The notes beneath the pieces were generated by a model that saw only the letters and a list, made by a program, of their open reading frames with translations, had not been told where the DNA came from and searched no databases. From the NCBI GenBank assembly GCA_009823505.1, contig VZQC01005691.1, forward strand, positions 39,324 through 103,323: a stretch of 64,000 nucleotides of DNA, read 5' to 3'. Both the position numbers and the translations under genes were made by a program. The stretch is from Rhizomys pruinosus. Its lineage: Eukaryota; Chordata; Mammalia; Rodentia; Spalacidae. Shown one piece after another: positions 1-10,397 of the stretch (its first letter is position 1; every line of letters starts with the position of its first letter).

Positions 1-26
1 AAAAAAAAAAAAAAAAAAAAAAAAAA
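1..26. repeat. poly(A) run at window edge
   Basis: The window opens with 26 A followed by GACC. It is probably the A-rich tail of an element that lies outside the window. Its source cannot be decided from here. Confidence 0.7.
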
Positions 27-29
27 GAC

Positions 30-750
30 CAGAGTTGTTTTGCCTATCTTGCTGGCAAGTGCAGCTACCCTGTGGCTACCACTGCTTTTGCCATCCTTCA
101 AAAACATGAGACACAGCTTTTTAACCCTCCAATATGTACTGAAGACTCATGTCTCTCCAAGAATCCCCCAAACCTTCAGTGCCAGATGGGGACTGCTGAG
201 ACATCCAACTTGTGGACTGAGCTACTACTGTGGTTTCAGCCTCTTCAGAGTATAGGCTGCCATTGTTGGACTACCCAGGCTGTATCATGGAGACCAGTAC
301 AGGAAGATCAAGACAGTACGCAGTACTTACTGGACCTCATTTGGTGACCATGGGAAGGGAAAACCCCAGTGTGGAACACAAGGGCAGAACTGATGGTGGC
401 TTGGGCTTGCCAAGGAGGAGACTTCAAACATAACATCTTTCAGCCTAATTAAAATCATAAGCTGAAGATGCTAAATCCTATGATATATGTGGCATGCATA
501 TTTTGGAGTGATGCATATTAGAAGGAATAATAACAACAACAACAACAAAAAAAGTGGGTCAAAGAACTGACTAAAACAGTGAACTTCTGTTTGAAACAGT
601 GCATGGAGAATTTTGAGAGAGACTGAGAAAAAGATGAAAAACATGTTTGGCAGAATGCATGAGCTCTGGTGAGGTGGGAGGCAGGGGGAGCATGGGTCTA
701 GATTTGATTTGAAATTCTGAATGAAATGCACAAATCAATAAAAATTTGCT
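30..750 (+). mobile_element. L1-like 3' end
   Basis: The last part contains a G-rich purine tract (about 670-700) and ends ATGAAATGCACAAATCAATAAAAATTT-like, the same terminus seen at 12.5 kb and 59.5 kb. A G-rich tract plus an AATAAA-bearing A-rich end is typical of rodent L1 3'UTRs. The upstream half (about 130-300) resembles a common rodent interspersed repeat, so this may be two adjoining fragments. No ORF2 coding is visible. Family assignment is tentative. Confidence 0.45.
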
Positions 751-852
751 TTGAAAAAAATATTAATAAAAATAAAAATCATGTAATATGATGGCTGACT
801 AGATTAAGAAGATTTAAATGAATAAGTAGAAATAAATATATAAAATAGCAAA

Positions 853-1004
853 TTTTTTTTGGTCTTTTTGAAACAGGGTCTCCCTGTAGCCCCAGCTGTC
901 CTGGAACTTACTGTGTAGACCAGGCTGGCCTTGAACTCACAGAGATCCGCCTGCCTCTGCCTCACAAGTGCTAGGATTAAAGGCGTGTGCCACCACGCCC
1001 AGCT
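853..1004 (-). mobile_element. B1 SINE
   Basis: Reverse-complement B1: a T-rich tail, then GGTCTTTTTGAAACAGGGTCTCCCTG, and GCCACCACGCCCAGCT at the 5' end. It is near full length and only moderately diverged from the local consensus. Confidence 0.92.
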
Positions 1005-1045
1005 AAAATAGCAATTTTCTTAAACTTTAATTTGTGGGTTTAATG

Positions 1046-1207
1046 AAATGGCTCGGCATTTAAGATAACTTTTTTTACTTGCAGAGGACTGATGTTCAGG
1101 TCCTAGCACCCATATCAGGTAGTTTGCAACTGCCCATGAGGCTCCCTTCCTTTCCAGCCTTTGTGAGCACCTAGACACGTATACACACACAGACAGACAG
1201 ACAGACA

Positions 1208-1244
<37 letters not shown>

Positions 1245-1285
1245 ACACACATACGCACGTGTACATACAAATAAAAATAAGACGA
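1046..1285 (+). mobile_element. B2/B3-type SINE with internal CAGA/CA microsatellite
   Basis: It has weak B2/B3 similarity: an ACTTGCAGAGGACTGATGTTCAGGTCC-like B-box region, an AGCACCCA segment and an A-rich end with AAATAAAAATAA. The 3' half has expanded into (CAGA)n then (CA)n at about 1188-1243. This is an old copy. Confidence 0.6.
1188..1243 (+). repeat. (CAGA)n(CA)n microsatellite
   Basis: About five CAGA units run directly into about 20 CA units. Confidence 0.95.
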
Positions 1286-1376
1286 ATTGGGGTAGGGAAG
1301 AAGGAGCAGATGCTATTCAAACACATTTTATGCATGTACGAATATTAACTAAAATATTTTTAAGATAAAATAAATC

Positions 1377-1533
1377 TTTTTTTTTTTTCGGTCTTTTTGA
1401 GACAGGGCCTCCCTGTAGCCCCAGCTGTCCTAGAACTGGCTATGTAGACCAGGCTGTCCTTTAACTCACAGAGATTCACCTGCCTCTGCCTCCCAAGTGC
1501 TGGGAATAAAGGCATGTGCCACCACGCCTGGCT
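1377..1533 (-). mobile_element. B1 SINE
   Basis: Reverse-complement B1 with a T-rich tail at 1377-1388, the core GGTCTTTTTGAGACAGGGCC and the terminal CCACCACGCCTGGCT. Close to the consensus. Confidence 0.93.
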
Positions 1534-2639
1534 AAACAAACCGTCTTAATACTGACTTTTGATTATTTCATACGTGTATACCATGCACTGTAAACATTTT
1601 CACACTTTACCTCCTCTTACCTGCCTTCCACTTCTGCAGGCCCCTTTCTTCCCAAATAGCCCTCTCCTAATTTCAAGTGTCCTTTTTGTGCAGATCTTGT
1701 GCAGGTAGCCACAGCTATTGTGTATTATTATTGCATTCTTCTTCTGGAGCAGATCTCAAATCTGGTCAACAATTGGTTGCTTAACCCTGAAACAATTGCG
1801 CCACCGCTGCATTGGAGGGGACGTTCTTTAGAGGGAAGAAACAGCGTTGCTTTAAGGGGCTTCAGCAAAGCCTTGCTCCCTCCACCATCGCGGCTTTCAT
1901 CTCATCAGTGCTGTGTTTTATACTGTATTTGGATTTTAAAGAAGGGCAATTATGATAGATTGCCCTTTATTTATCTCTGCAAAATCACTGTGTTACCAGG
2001 GACACAGGAGGTGGGGCCCAAAGCAGATTCTGAAGGAGGAGCCATCTGCCCCGAACCTCATGCCTGACGATTTCCAACCACAGTCACACACACACTACAC
2101 ATACAGAAATAAATAAAAAATTAAAAAAAAAAAAACACTTGAAGACGTCAGTGAATCTCTACTCGTTTATTCTGAAATAGAGCAAGTGGAATTATCGCCT
2201 GTCTCACTGTCTACTTAGTTGATTTTATGTGCTCTTGGTAGTTCTATCATTTTCTTGCCATTTCTCTCTTTCTGAAAAGATGAGAGAGACTCCATAATAA
2301 AATTTGGCAATCCAAAAAATGAATAATTATTAAGAATAATAAAATTTTAAATGTATTGTTTTTAGTCAAGCTGAGTTTTCTGGGGGATCAAAAAATGAAA
2401 GCCGAATATACGCACAGTCAGCCTGGGCTAAAATCCTGAACCTCGCGTGTGTGTATCCGGCCCCAATGATGCTCTGAAAGGACCTTTTCTCCTTCCTCCC
2501 TTCACTGCCGCTTCCTAGAGTGACCCAGTTGGTACCAGCCCGGTTCTCCTGTGAGAGGAAGTCAGACAAATGCAGAGGAGACAGAGGATTTGCTCCCTGG
2601 GGGCCTTTTACCCCCACAGAATCTGAAAACACTCCCTTT
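1534..2639. other. unassigned intergenic or intronic stretch
   Basis: I recognise no repeat family or gene here. It holds short CA-rich and A-rich tracts (2080-2135) and no open frame with codon-like character. Its 88- and 122-codon frames show no recognisable domain. Confidence 0.5.
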
Positions 2640-3560
2640 CCTCAAAATAATTTTCCTCCTGCAAAAAAAAGAGGCCCCTAAACTGTGGGTGCTGTGGACG
2701 TGCTAAAGACTGTCAAATTTTCCCTAATGATTATAATTAAAACACTCAAATGGGTTTTTAATTTTCTTTCTGGGCTAGGCTGTTTCCTCGTCCTCTTCAG
2801 GAGCTCCTATTGTTCAGTCTTGACAGGATTCTCTGTTAGAAATTACAGCCTCATGCCGTTCAGCATCTTCATTAAAATGCAGCGCTGCCAGATATATCTG
2901 CATGCATATGAATGAAGCATCTATAGAATAATTAAGTCATGAATAACACATTGCTGAGCATGGAGGTTCCTGAATAGAGAATGAATGCTATTTATGAACC
3001 CAGAGATTTTACATTATATTAAAAATAATTGGCAATAACAAGTATTATTTGAGGACTTGTTACTTTAGATTATAATTACCTGTTATCAACTCCATTTTTA
3101 ATAAAATGGCAATTTATTTTGGACGTGAACTTTTATGTCACTTCTTCATTTTGCTCAAAAGGCCACCCCAAAGCTTTTGGTAATGGGGGCTTGCATAATT
3201 TGAGACTCCTCTTTTAGATCTGCTAAAAACAAAAGGCCATTAGCATCTAAGCAACTTAATATGCCTACGATCAAACTAACTGTCACATATCAAAGGAAGC
3301 ATGTAGATGCTTTTTGTGGCATTATGACATACAACATATATTTTTCTTCCCAGAATGCGGTTCGCAGCTCCTATAACCTTGTCATTTTTAGGCAGCTCTT
3401 TGTCCTCAGTTTCTCAAACAGCTCTGTCACAGCTCTGGAGCAATGGAGGAAAGATAGGCTTCTTGTTATTTATAATAAACTCCTCTAAATCACACCTGAG
3501 TTTATATTAATGAGATGAATTTTGGAAAGTTAAAAAATATCATGGACTGGTTGCTAGGGG
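2640..3560. promoter_or_regulatory. candidate conserved non-coding element
   Basis: This is a SINE-free, AT-rich block of about 0.9 kb with many homeodomain-like cores (ATTA/TAATTA/TTAATT) and an ATGCATATGAAT-like POU/octamer-type string near 2900. It has no simple repeats and no sustained ORF. Long repeat-free AT-rich stretches like this inside otherwise SINE-saturated DNA are often vertebrate conserved enhancers. That is inference; conservation cannot be tested here. Confidence 0.3.
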
Positions 3561-4057
3561 AGACAACTGTGTACTTAAAGGGTTGGGGTCACAGTCCCAC
3601 TCCCACCTCCAGGGGGGCTGAGGCTAAGTTAATTGCCAGTGACTTGCACTTTCTTTTATCATGCCTTTGAAGTGGAGCCTCCAAAAACTGTGAGGACAAC
3701 CGAGTTCATGGGAGCCCCCAGTCAAGTAAGCAAGAATGCATTCATGTGCTAGGCAAGTGGCACACCCCAGCCCTGACAGAAGCTCCTGCTCATGGGAACC
3801 TAGCAAACCCCTGTCTACTGGCTGCTGCTTCTGTAAAATGTGGGCAAACATAAGTAAAGTGTTTCCTGAGACCTGTGCCTTGTTCTAGCTAAGTAGACTC
3901 AGAGAAGGGTGTTACAGACACCCCACTTCAAAGCCAGTCAATTAGAAGTCCAGAGGCCTGGCCTTGGAACTGGTACCTGAAGTGGGGACAGTTTTGTGGG
4001 TCTGAGCTCTCAACCTGTGGGGCCCTTTGTTACCTCCAGGTAAATGGTTTCAGAATT
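3561..4057. other. unassigned stretch
   Basis: Unique-looking sequence. No exon with paired splice sites and an open phase stands out, and no repeat family is recognised. Confidence 0.5.
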
Positions 4058-4069
4058 AAATGTATTCCA

Positions 4070-4333
4070 GGGACTGGAGAGATGGCCTAGCGGTTAAGAG
4101 CACCGACACTCTTGCAGAGGACCCGGGTTCGATCCCCAGCACCCACATGGCGGCCGAGAACCGTCTGTAACTCCAATTCCAGGAGAACTCCAGTTCCATG
4201 GGAATCCGAGACCCTCTTCTGACCTCCGCGGCATTGCACGACACGGGTGCACAGACCTGCATGCAGACAGTACATTCATACACATGCAAAGAAAAATAAT
4301 AATAAAAAAAAAATTTTTTTTTAAATAAAAAAT
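4070..4333 (+). mobile_element. B2/B3-type SINE, young, long subfamily
   Basis: It starts GGACTGGAGAGATGGCCTAG, with clear tRNA-like A and B boxes (GGTTCGATCC at about 4127) and an A-rich tail. It carries the 17-bp internal duplication (AATTCCAGGAGAACTCC) that defines the longer form in this window. The target duplication AAATGTATTCCA lies at 4058-4069 and 4334-4345. Confidence 0.95.
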
Positions 4334-4409
4334 AAATGTATTCCAAAGACACCCAGCTGTTGCTCACCTCCTTCAATGTAAGGACACCCCCCTCCCCACC
4401 TACATACAA

Positions 4410-4433
4410 CACACACACACACACACACACACA
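4410..4433 (+). repeat. (CA)n microsatellite
   Basis: About 12 CA dinucleotides. Confidence 0.95.
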
Positions 4434-4902
4434 CTGGATACAATTCATTTTGCATTTGAGAGTACAGGCAGAAAAAAAAAGTTGTTTTTTTGCATTGTTT
4501 TCCTTTTCTGTGCTTCCTATCCTAAAGCATTTTCTAGACTTTCAAGGAATATTAGAGGAGCCCACCCCTCCCCCGCATTCAATGCATCAGGAAGCCCTTT
4601 TTTTCACTAAAGGTTTAGCAATAGCTACATTCTAAATCCATCCCAAGATGAAGCTGTATTGCAGCTTCCCCCACTGTTTAAAGTTTGGCTCCCTCTGAGA
4701 CCTTTGCTCTGGTGTTGTCCTAGAAGTAGAGAAAAAAGAGGAGGAAGGCAGACAGCCCAGGGACGATTAGGGAGAAAGGGACACAGGGCTAAGTTGTCAG
4801 TTCATCCTTGACCTCACCCGGATCCCCTGGACAGTGTTCTTTCTGGGTCACAGTTGTTTGTGATCCATTTCACATTTAGGCTTTTATCTTCTTTTTCCAC
4901 AG
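4434..4902. other. unassigned stretch upstream of the candidate exon
   Basis: No repeat is recognised. The last 25 bases form a pyrimidine-rich tract that serves as the acceptor of the exon-like segment that follows. Confidence 0.5.
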
Positions 4903-4959
4903 CACATGCCGCAAGACCTGAGCGAAGATCAGAGGCGCAAACAGAAGAACCTCTTTCAG
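4903..4959 (+). CDS. candidate internal exon, 57 nt, gene unknown
   Basis: A pyrimidine tract ending TTCTTTTTCCACAG immediately precedes the segment, and CAG|GTATGA closes it, matching acceptor and donor consensus. The length is 57 nt, exactly 19 codons. In phase 0 it reads HMPQDLSEDQRRKQKNLFQ, a highly charged, helix-prone peptide. A second phase is also open and the third has a stop. I do not recognise the gene, and no partner exon was found in the window. A symmetric phase-0 exon of this size would suit an alternatively spliced cassette. A chance match cannot be excluded. Confidence 0.45.
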
Positions 4960-5401
4960 GTATGAGAGCCTATTTCATCCCTTCCACTTTCCCTCCCAGG
5001 GCCTCCCTCGCCTGAAGCTCTCCTTTCCTAGAACCCTCTCTATAGTCTCCCATCGCTACACTCAGTGCTCCACCCTGCCTTGCTGTCTTTCAGCACTCCC
5101 ATTCAAACGCAGGAACATTCCCCAAAGTTCCTTAGCCACTTCTCTGGTAATTCCGTGGTAGTTTCTCATCCCACTCAGGACAAATTCCAAGCCACTCATC
5201 ACGCTTTCAACAGCTGCTGAGAATCCAGAAGCACCTGTCTCTTCAGCTTCCTCTGATTTGAGTTCAGCATGGTCCTCTACCCTTATGCAAGCCATTTCAA
5301 CTGACATCCATTCCCCTTGCACACACAGCTCAGAGGCCAACTTACCCTTCCCGCGTTCCCTGACCATGCTCACTCATGTGGTTTTGATCTTCTCCTCTGT
5401 G
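4960..5401. other. unassigned stretch, possible intron
   Basis: Non-repetitive sequence following the candidate donor site. A 103-codon open frame on the minus strand (5062-5373) has no recognisable domain and is probably chance. Confidence 0.4.
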
Positions 5402-5412
5402 AAAACACCTTT

Positions 5413-5668
5413 TTTTTTATTTTTATTTTTTTTTTATTTTACTTATTTCTGTACGTGTATGAATGTACTGTCTGCATGCAAGTGTGTGCACCCGTGTCGT
5501 GCAATGCCGCGGAGGTCAGAAGATGGTGTCGGATTCCCCTGGAACTGGAGTTCTCCTGGAATTGGAGTTTCAGACGGTTCTCGGCCGCCATGTGGATGCT
5601 GGGGATCGAACCCGGGTCCTCTGTAAGAGATGTCGGCGCTCTTAACCGCTAGGCCATCTCTCCAGCCC
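5413..5668 (-). mobile_element. B2/B3-type SINE, young, long subfamily
   Basis: Reverse-complement copy ending GGCCATCTCTCCAGCCC, with the 17-bp internal duplication and CpG-rich boxes. AAAACACCTT flanks it on both sides (5402-5411 and 5671-5680), marking the target duplication. Confidence 0.94.
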
Positions 5669-5884
5669 GAAAAACACCTTCTTACACTTGCTTTTTTGTT
5701 TCTCCTATTCAGTCTCCTTGATTGGAGGAACATGTTCTGTTCCACTTTGTGTTCCAAATACTTGCTTTAGTGCACAGCCCCTTGAATAGAAGAATGAGCA
5801 GTGCCTAACCTGTGCCAGGATGAGAGAGACAGCCACTTCTCCCTTAAACAGCAATGAGGAAAGCAAGGGGCATAGAGACTGCAA

Positions 5885-5985
5885 GGTGGCACTTGAATGT
5901 TGACTCTGCTGCTCTGCCTAAGATGGAGTGTCAGTAAGTCTCATTGTTCTCAGCCTCAGTTTCCTAATCTGTAAAATAGATTCCA
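5885..5985 (-). mobile_element. MIR fragment
   Basis: It contains CTCAGTTTCCTAATCTGTAA, which is the reverse complement of the conserved MIR core. An ancient tRNA-derived SINE, heavily diverged. Confidence 0.6.
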
Positions 5986-5987
5986 AC

Positions 5988-6180
5988 ATTTGGGTTTATT
6001 ATGCTCAACCCAAAATTCTGAACCTTGAAATGCTCTAAAATCTGAAGCCTTTTGAGTACCAACATGCTGCCACAAGTAGAAATTCTATACCATAAAACTT
6101 CATTTCATGCACAAAATTATGAAAATCTTTTCTATAAAACTACCGTCAACCTGTGTACAGAAATGCATATGAAGCTAAAA
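5988..6180 (+). mobile_element. ancient Tigger/pogo-type DNA transposon fragment
   Basis: Phrases such as GCTCAACCCAAAATTCTGAA and CTCTAAAATCTGAAGCCTTTT, followed by TTTCATGCACAAAATTAT, resemble mammalian Tigger-related non-autonomous elements. Termini are not defined and the family name is uncertain. Confidence 0.4.
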
Positions 6181-6710
6181 AGAGAGGGGATGGGATGGAA
6201 TGGCACGAGCAAAGGGGACTCAGTGATCGTTATGGGAGACGGGGGGGGGATTTTAATGAACTGTGATGGGATTTCATCTCGGTCTCCTTGATGTCCTTCA
6301 GGTAGGTAAAAAGCAGTGAGACTCGGGACTCTACTTCTCTGAATGCAGAACTCCCGAAGAACTGGACTGCAGGGGCCGCTTACCAGTGAACTTTACAACA
6401 GAGAGGTCTACACCGGAACCACAAGTTGGATGTATTCTGAATACATTGTCAGGGTAAAAAAATATGAGTAAAATATGAGTTTTGATTATTTTGGCATAGT
6501 AAAGCAATAAACAAAAAATGGAATATTCTGAGATTTTAGAGAAAAAGGAGAGGGAAGACATGGTGAGCTTCCCCCACTGTCCTGTGGGCAGACACTCGGG
6601 CCTAACAAAACGGCCTTAAGCAGCGTAGCTGACATAAATGAAAATATTCCAATGTTATAGGTGGGAAATTTTCCCATGTTCATATTATGCTAAAAAAAAT
6701 TAACATTTAA
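6181..6710. other. unassigned stretch
   Basis: No gene or repeat family is recognised. A short poly(G) run lies near 6241-6250. Confidence 0.5.
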
Positions 6711-6861
6711 GCTGGGCATCGTGGCACATGCCTTTAATCCTAGCACTCGGGAGGCAGAGGCAGGTGGATCTTTGTGAGTTCAAGACCAGCCTGGTCTACA
6801 GAATGAGTTCCAGGACAGCTGGGGCTACAGGGAGACCCTGTCTTAAAAAGACCAAAAAAAA
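6711..6861 (+). mobile_element. B1 SINE
   Basis: Full-length B1 from GCTGGGCATCGTGGCACATG to an A-rich tail after CTTAAAAAGACC. AATTTAACATTT-like flanks on both sides suggest a target duplication. Confidence 0.94.
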
Positions 6862-7250
6862 TTTAACATTTTAAAAAACAAATATTAAGGCAAGTCATAT
6901 GATGCATATAGTAATAAATACATGCCTCTCTACTCTATGTGTTTTAACAGGTCACCTGAATTTTCAAGAATAAATAAATATAAATTGGGGGACTAAGATA
7001 TGTGAGGTATATAGATTCCCTTGGTCAGGGTAAGAGGATTTAGATTCCTGTCTTAGAAAAGATTTTCTGGTAGCAGAACAGGGAACTGAGTGAAGGGAAG
7101 TGGGGCTGGGAACCTTATCATGAAGTTCAGCTTCCGTCCAGTTAGGAACAACAGTCAAACTGAGAATGAGAGCTTTTACATTTTACATAGGCAATTTTAA
7201 CAAATCTTAATTTTATAGTTTAAAAAATGTGAATGATTATATAGTGCTGT
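6862..7250. other. unassigned stretch
   Basis: AT-rich, with no recognised gene or repeat. Confidence 0.5.
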
Positions 7251-7567
7251 TGTTGGGACCAAAAATTGCACAGAAAAACTCTCAAGCCCAGGATTCAGTC
7301 TTTAATACAAAATTTATTTAATTTGCTGGTGCACCAGAACCCAATTAAGAGAACTGATGCATCAGGGGGGCCAACTGTTGATGCATCAGGGACACAACTC
7401 ACTCCACAGGGATGAGTGCAATCTCAATTGTCTGTTATAGAGAGGTTTTAAAGACAAAAACCACAAACTAGAGGAATTTGGTGACATTATAGAAACACAA
7501 TTGTGAGGCTATGGAAACACAATGAACTCCTTCCTTTTAATTAACTGTTTCTGACCCAGTCCTAACA
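7251..7567 (-). mobile_element. solo LTR, class I-like ERV, 317 bp
   Basis: The block begins TGTTGGGACC and ends CCTAACA, giving TGTT...AACA termini, and is flanked by the 4-bp duplication CTGT at 7247-7250 and 7568-7571. Read on the minus strand it has U3-like sequence, a TTTAAAACC/CTCTATAA region, then AATAAA followed by GACTGAATCCTGGGC and the terminal GGTCCCAACA, the normal order for an LTR. Four-base duplications fit class I (gammaretrovirus-like) ERVs. No internal viral sequence remains, consistent with LTR-LTR recombination. The family is unnamed here. Confidence 0.72.
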
Positions 7568-7765
7568 CTGTAAAAGGGTTGCCAAAATATCAATCAAGCA
7601 TGCAAAACAAAACAAAAACCCAAAAAGCATTTAGCATAGTTTCTGGCATAAAAAAGGGAGATATGAACAGAATCCAAAAACACATGGGAGATGAAAGGTG
7701 AGACTGCATAGAAACCAAGTGTCAAGCAAAAAGCAGAGGCCAGGGCTGTTAACAGTGAATCTTGG

Positions 7766-7852
7766 GCCCAGTTTGGTGGTGCGTGGCTTTAATCCCAGCA
7801 TTTAGGAGGCAGAAGCAGAGGCAGAGGCAGAGGCAGAGGCAGGTGGATCTCT
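7766..7852 (+). mobile_element. B1 SINE 5' part with hexamer expansion
   Basis: It starts like B1 (GCCCAGTTTGGTGGTGCG) and reaches the GAGGCAG segment, which is expanded to about five GAGGCA units at 7811-7843, then stops soon after GGTGGATCTCTT. The right half is missing. Confidence 0.8.
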
Positions 7853-8760
7853 TAACAGTGTATCTCGGGCTCCTTAATGCTTCCCTAAGGAAGATGACAT
7901 GCATCATGAAGATGAGGGTGCTGCCACTTTGGAAGACCTGTTGGTTTCTTGGGAACTCAGCAAGAAACAAGAAGAAAGTACAAGTGAAGGTAGCTGGTCT
8001 GCCTTCTTGATAAAACCCACCATTCCATACTTGGCTTAGTGAAACTGACTTTATTCTGCTGTTCAGATGAGGTAGAAAAATGAGATCTACTTTTCATGCT
8101 GTTTTGATTTTGAGATTTAATTACTGGTGTTTCTGGGGAATTCAATGCTTTAATTAATGATGTGTACAGAATCTAAGTGAAGAATGCCACAGCAGACATG
8201 AATGTATAATGAGTACAGTTTTTTTTACCCCATTTGAAGGACTCAGCTTTTACTTGGCTCCTCTCAGAGCAAGTAAGACCCTCAGGTACCAAAAGGTGTG
8301 GGAGTGACAAGGTTTTATTTGTATTTCTGGTTTTGCACCTCAAAAGTGCTTTTCTAATTTTACATAAATGCTGGGCCCATTAAGGAAACCAAAGAGAAAA
8401 AACAATCAGCTTGCTTTGGTACACTTTTAGGCCTTCCCTTAACTGCCTATAAATCAATAGGCCAAGTTCTAAATTGGGATTGCTCAACCTCAGCACATTT
8501 TGAACGAGAGAGTTCTTTGTTCTGTGTATTGTGGCTGTTTAGCAGCATCCCTGCCTTCCACCCAGTAGAAGCCAGTAGCACTTCCCTTTCCTGAAAATCA
8601 AAAAGGTTTCCAGACACTGACAAGTGCATGACTGTAGAGCTGAAATTTCCCCTGTTGATAGCCATGGGTCTAAAGAAAGACTCACTATACACAGGAAGTT
8701 CAAAATAACAGATTAATCAATAATGAATCTGTTTAGTGAGGTCTTGCAAAATACTATTTG
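7853..8760. other. unassigned stretch
   Basis: Mostly non-repetitive AT-rich DNA, with no recognised gene. An 81-codon minus frame at 8447-8692 shows no known domain. Confidence 0.45.
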
Positions 8761-9129
8761 TGATCATTAACATCGATTGTCAACTTAACAGAATCTAAAA
8801 TCACCTAGGAAACAAACCTCCAAGTGTGTCTGGGGAAGTTTAGTTTCTATACTGGGTTAATTGAAGTGGGAAGGCCTACCCTGAACGCAGGCAGCATCAG
8901 CCCATGAGGGAGTCTCTGGCTGAATAAAAAGGAGAAAGCAAACTGACGACCAGCATTTGTCTCTGTTTCCTGAATACAGATGCAGTGGGACCAGTTGGCA
9001 CATCTCCTGTGGCAGTGCTTTCCTCACCAGGAAGAAATATATCCCCTGGAACCCTGAGCAAAAAAATAAAGCCTTACTTAAGTTGCTTATTAGGCATTTT
9101 TCACTGCAATGAGGAAAGTAATGACTACA
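8761..9129 (+). mobile_element. ORR1-type MaLR LTR
   Basis: It has the ORR1-like opening ATTGTCAACTTAACAGAATC, the TTAATTGAAGTGGGAAGGCC segment, AATAAAGCC polyadenylation signal and the ending TTTTTCACTGCAATGAGGAAAGTAATGACTACA, as in ERVL-MaLR LTRs. No clear target duplication is visible. Boundaries are approximate. Confidence 0.75.
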
Positions 9130-9282
9130 TTGTTAGAGAAAATATTTAAAGGATTATATATATTCAGAAGGGACTGAAACAGAATTTTAGGTTCACTAGC
9201 CACATGACCTAAACAAGGTCTTTGTCTTTTGTTCTTTTTGTTTTGGATTTTTTAATTTATTTACTTCTCTATTTGTTCATTT

Positions 9283-9372
9283 CTGGAACAGGGTCTTGCT
9301 GTGTAGCCCAGGCTGACCTCAAATTTGAAGTCCTTCTGTGTGCTGGAGCTACAGGACCAAGCTCAGTGGTGT
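9283..9372 (-). mobile_element. old B1-like fragment
   Basis: It contains GGAACAGGGTCTTGCTGTGTAG and CCCAGGCTGACCTCAAATTTG, a diverged reverse-complement B1. The distal end is poorly defined. Confidence 0.6.
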
Positions 9373-9651
9373 TTCCGTTGGTAAGGGGCAAATTTGAGAA
9401 ATGTATGGCAAGTAGATAATGTACCTACAGCTGGATGGGTAGAGAGCACAACTGACATGTTAACCAAATGTAAGTATGACATGTGCTCGGAATGATCCTT
9501 AGTTGGATAAAACCACCAGAATTTAAAATGTTCTTGAAAAGTCACATTTAAAGGATGACATTTGCATATAAGTAGACATAGATTTAGGCTCAGAAATTCA
9601 TACAACAGAACAAATACCAGCCTGGGGAGAGTGTGGTTTAAACGTCATTAT
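9373..9651. other. unassigned stretch
   Basis: No repeat or gene recognised. It ends at the first of three copies of the 14-bp site that was used by the next two SINEs. Confidence 0.5.
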
Positions 9652-9665
9652 AAGAATAAGGCTAT

Positions 9666-9836
9666 GAGCTGGGCGTGGTGGCACACACCTTTAATCCTAG
9701 CACTTGGGAGGCAGAGGCAGGCAGATCTTTGTGAGTTCAAGGCCAGCCTGGTCTACAAAGTGAGTTCCAGGACAGCTGGGGCTATAGGGAGACCCTGTCT
9801 CAAAAAAGACAAAAAAATAAAAAAAAAAAAAAAAAA
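9666..9836 (+). mobile_element. B1 SINE with 14-bp target duplication
   Basis: Near-consensus B1 with a long A-rich tail. AAGAATAAGGCTAT (9652-9665) precedes it and AAGAATAAGACTAT (9837-9850) follows, giving a target duplication with one mismatch. The following B2-type element re-used the downstream copy. Confidence 0.95.
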
Positions 9837-9850
9837 AAGAATAAGACTAT

Positions 9851-10091
9851 GGGGCTGGAGAGATGGCCTAGTGGCTAAGAGTGCCGATTGCTCTTGCAGA
9901 GGACCTGGGTTCGATTCCCAGCACCCACATGGCAGCTGAGAACCGTCTTTGACTCCAGTTCCAGGGGAATCTGACACCATCTTCTGACCTCCATGGCATT
10001 GCATGACACAGGTGCAGAGAACTGCATGCAGATAATACATTCATACACATAAAAATAAAATAAAATTAAATTAAATTAAATTAAATTAAAA
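9851..10091 (+). mobile_element. B2/B3-type SINE, short subfamily
   Basis: It starts GGGGCTGGAGAGATGGCCTA, lacks the 17-bp internal duplication, and ends in an (AAATT)n tail (10050-10090). Its target duplication AAGAATAAGACTAT lies at 9837-9850 and 10092-10105, so it landed in the B1's own duplicated site. Confidence 0.95.
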
Positions 10092-10178
10092 AAGAATAAG
10101 ACTATCTCGGGAATTTTTATTAAGTCCACTTGGACCCTTGGTGTTAATTGCCAAACATATAAAAGCTTTGTGTCCAGA

Positions 10179-10397
10179 GGCTGGAGAGATGGCTCAGTGG
10201 TTGAAGAGCACTGGCTGCCCTAGCAGGAGACCAGGGTTTGTATCCCAGCACCTACATTGTGACTAACAACCATCCATAACTCAGTTCCAGGGGATCCAAC
10301 GCCATCTTCTATCCTCCACAGGCTTTGCATGATACAAATATACTTGCACATATGAAGGCATAGCATTCGCACCCATAAAATTAAAAAATAATAAACA
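10179..10397 (+). mobile_element. B2/B3-type SINE, older
   Basis: GGCTGGAGAGATGGCTCAGT start, AGTTCCAGGGGATCCAA middle and an A-rich end. It carries the GGCTCAGTGG form rather than the young GGCCTAGCGG form, and many CpG losses. Confidence 0.88.

Noticed and set aside
1188..1250. Possible CRISPR-like array
   Set aside because: It is a simple CAGA/CA microsatellite without spacers, in a vertebrate genome.
4120..4140. tRNA gene suggested by GGTTCGATCC box
   Set aside because: The A and B boxes belong to B2/B3-type SINEs derived from tRNA; no cloverleaf with full stems is present.
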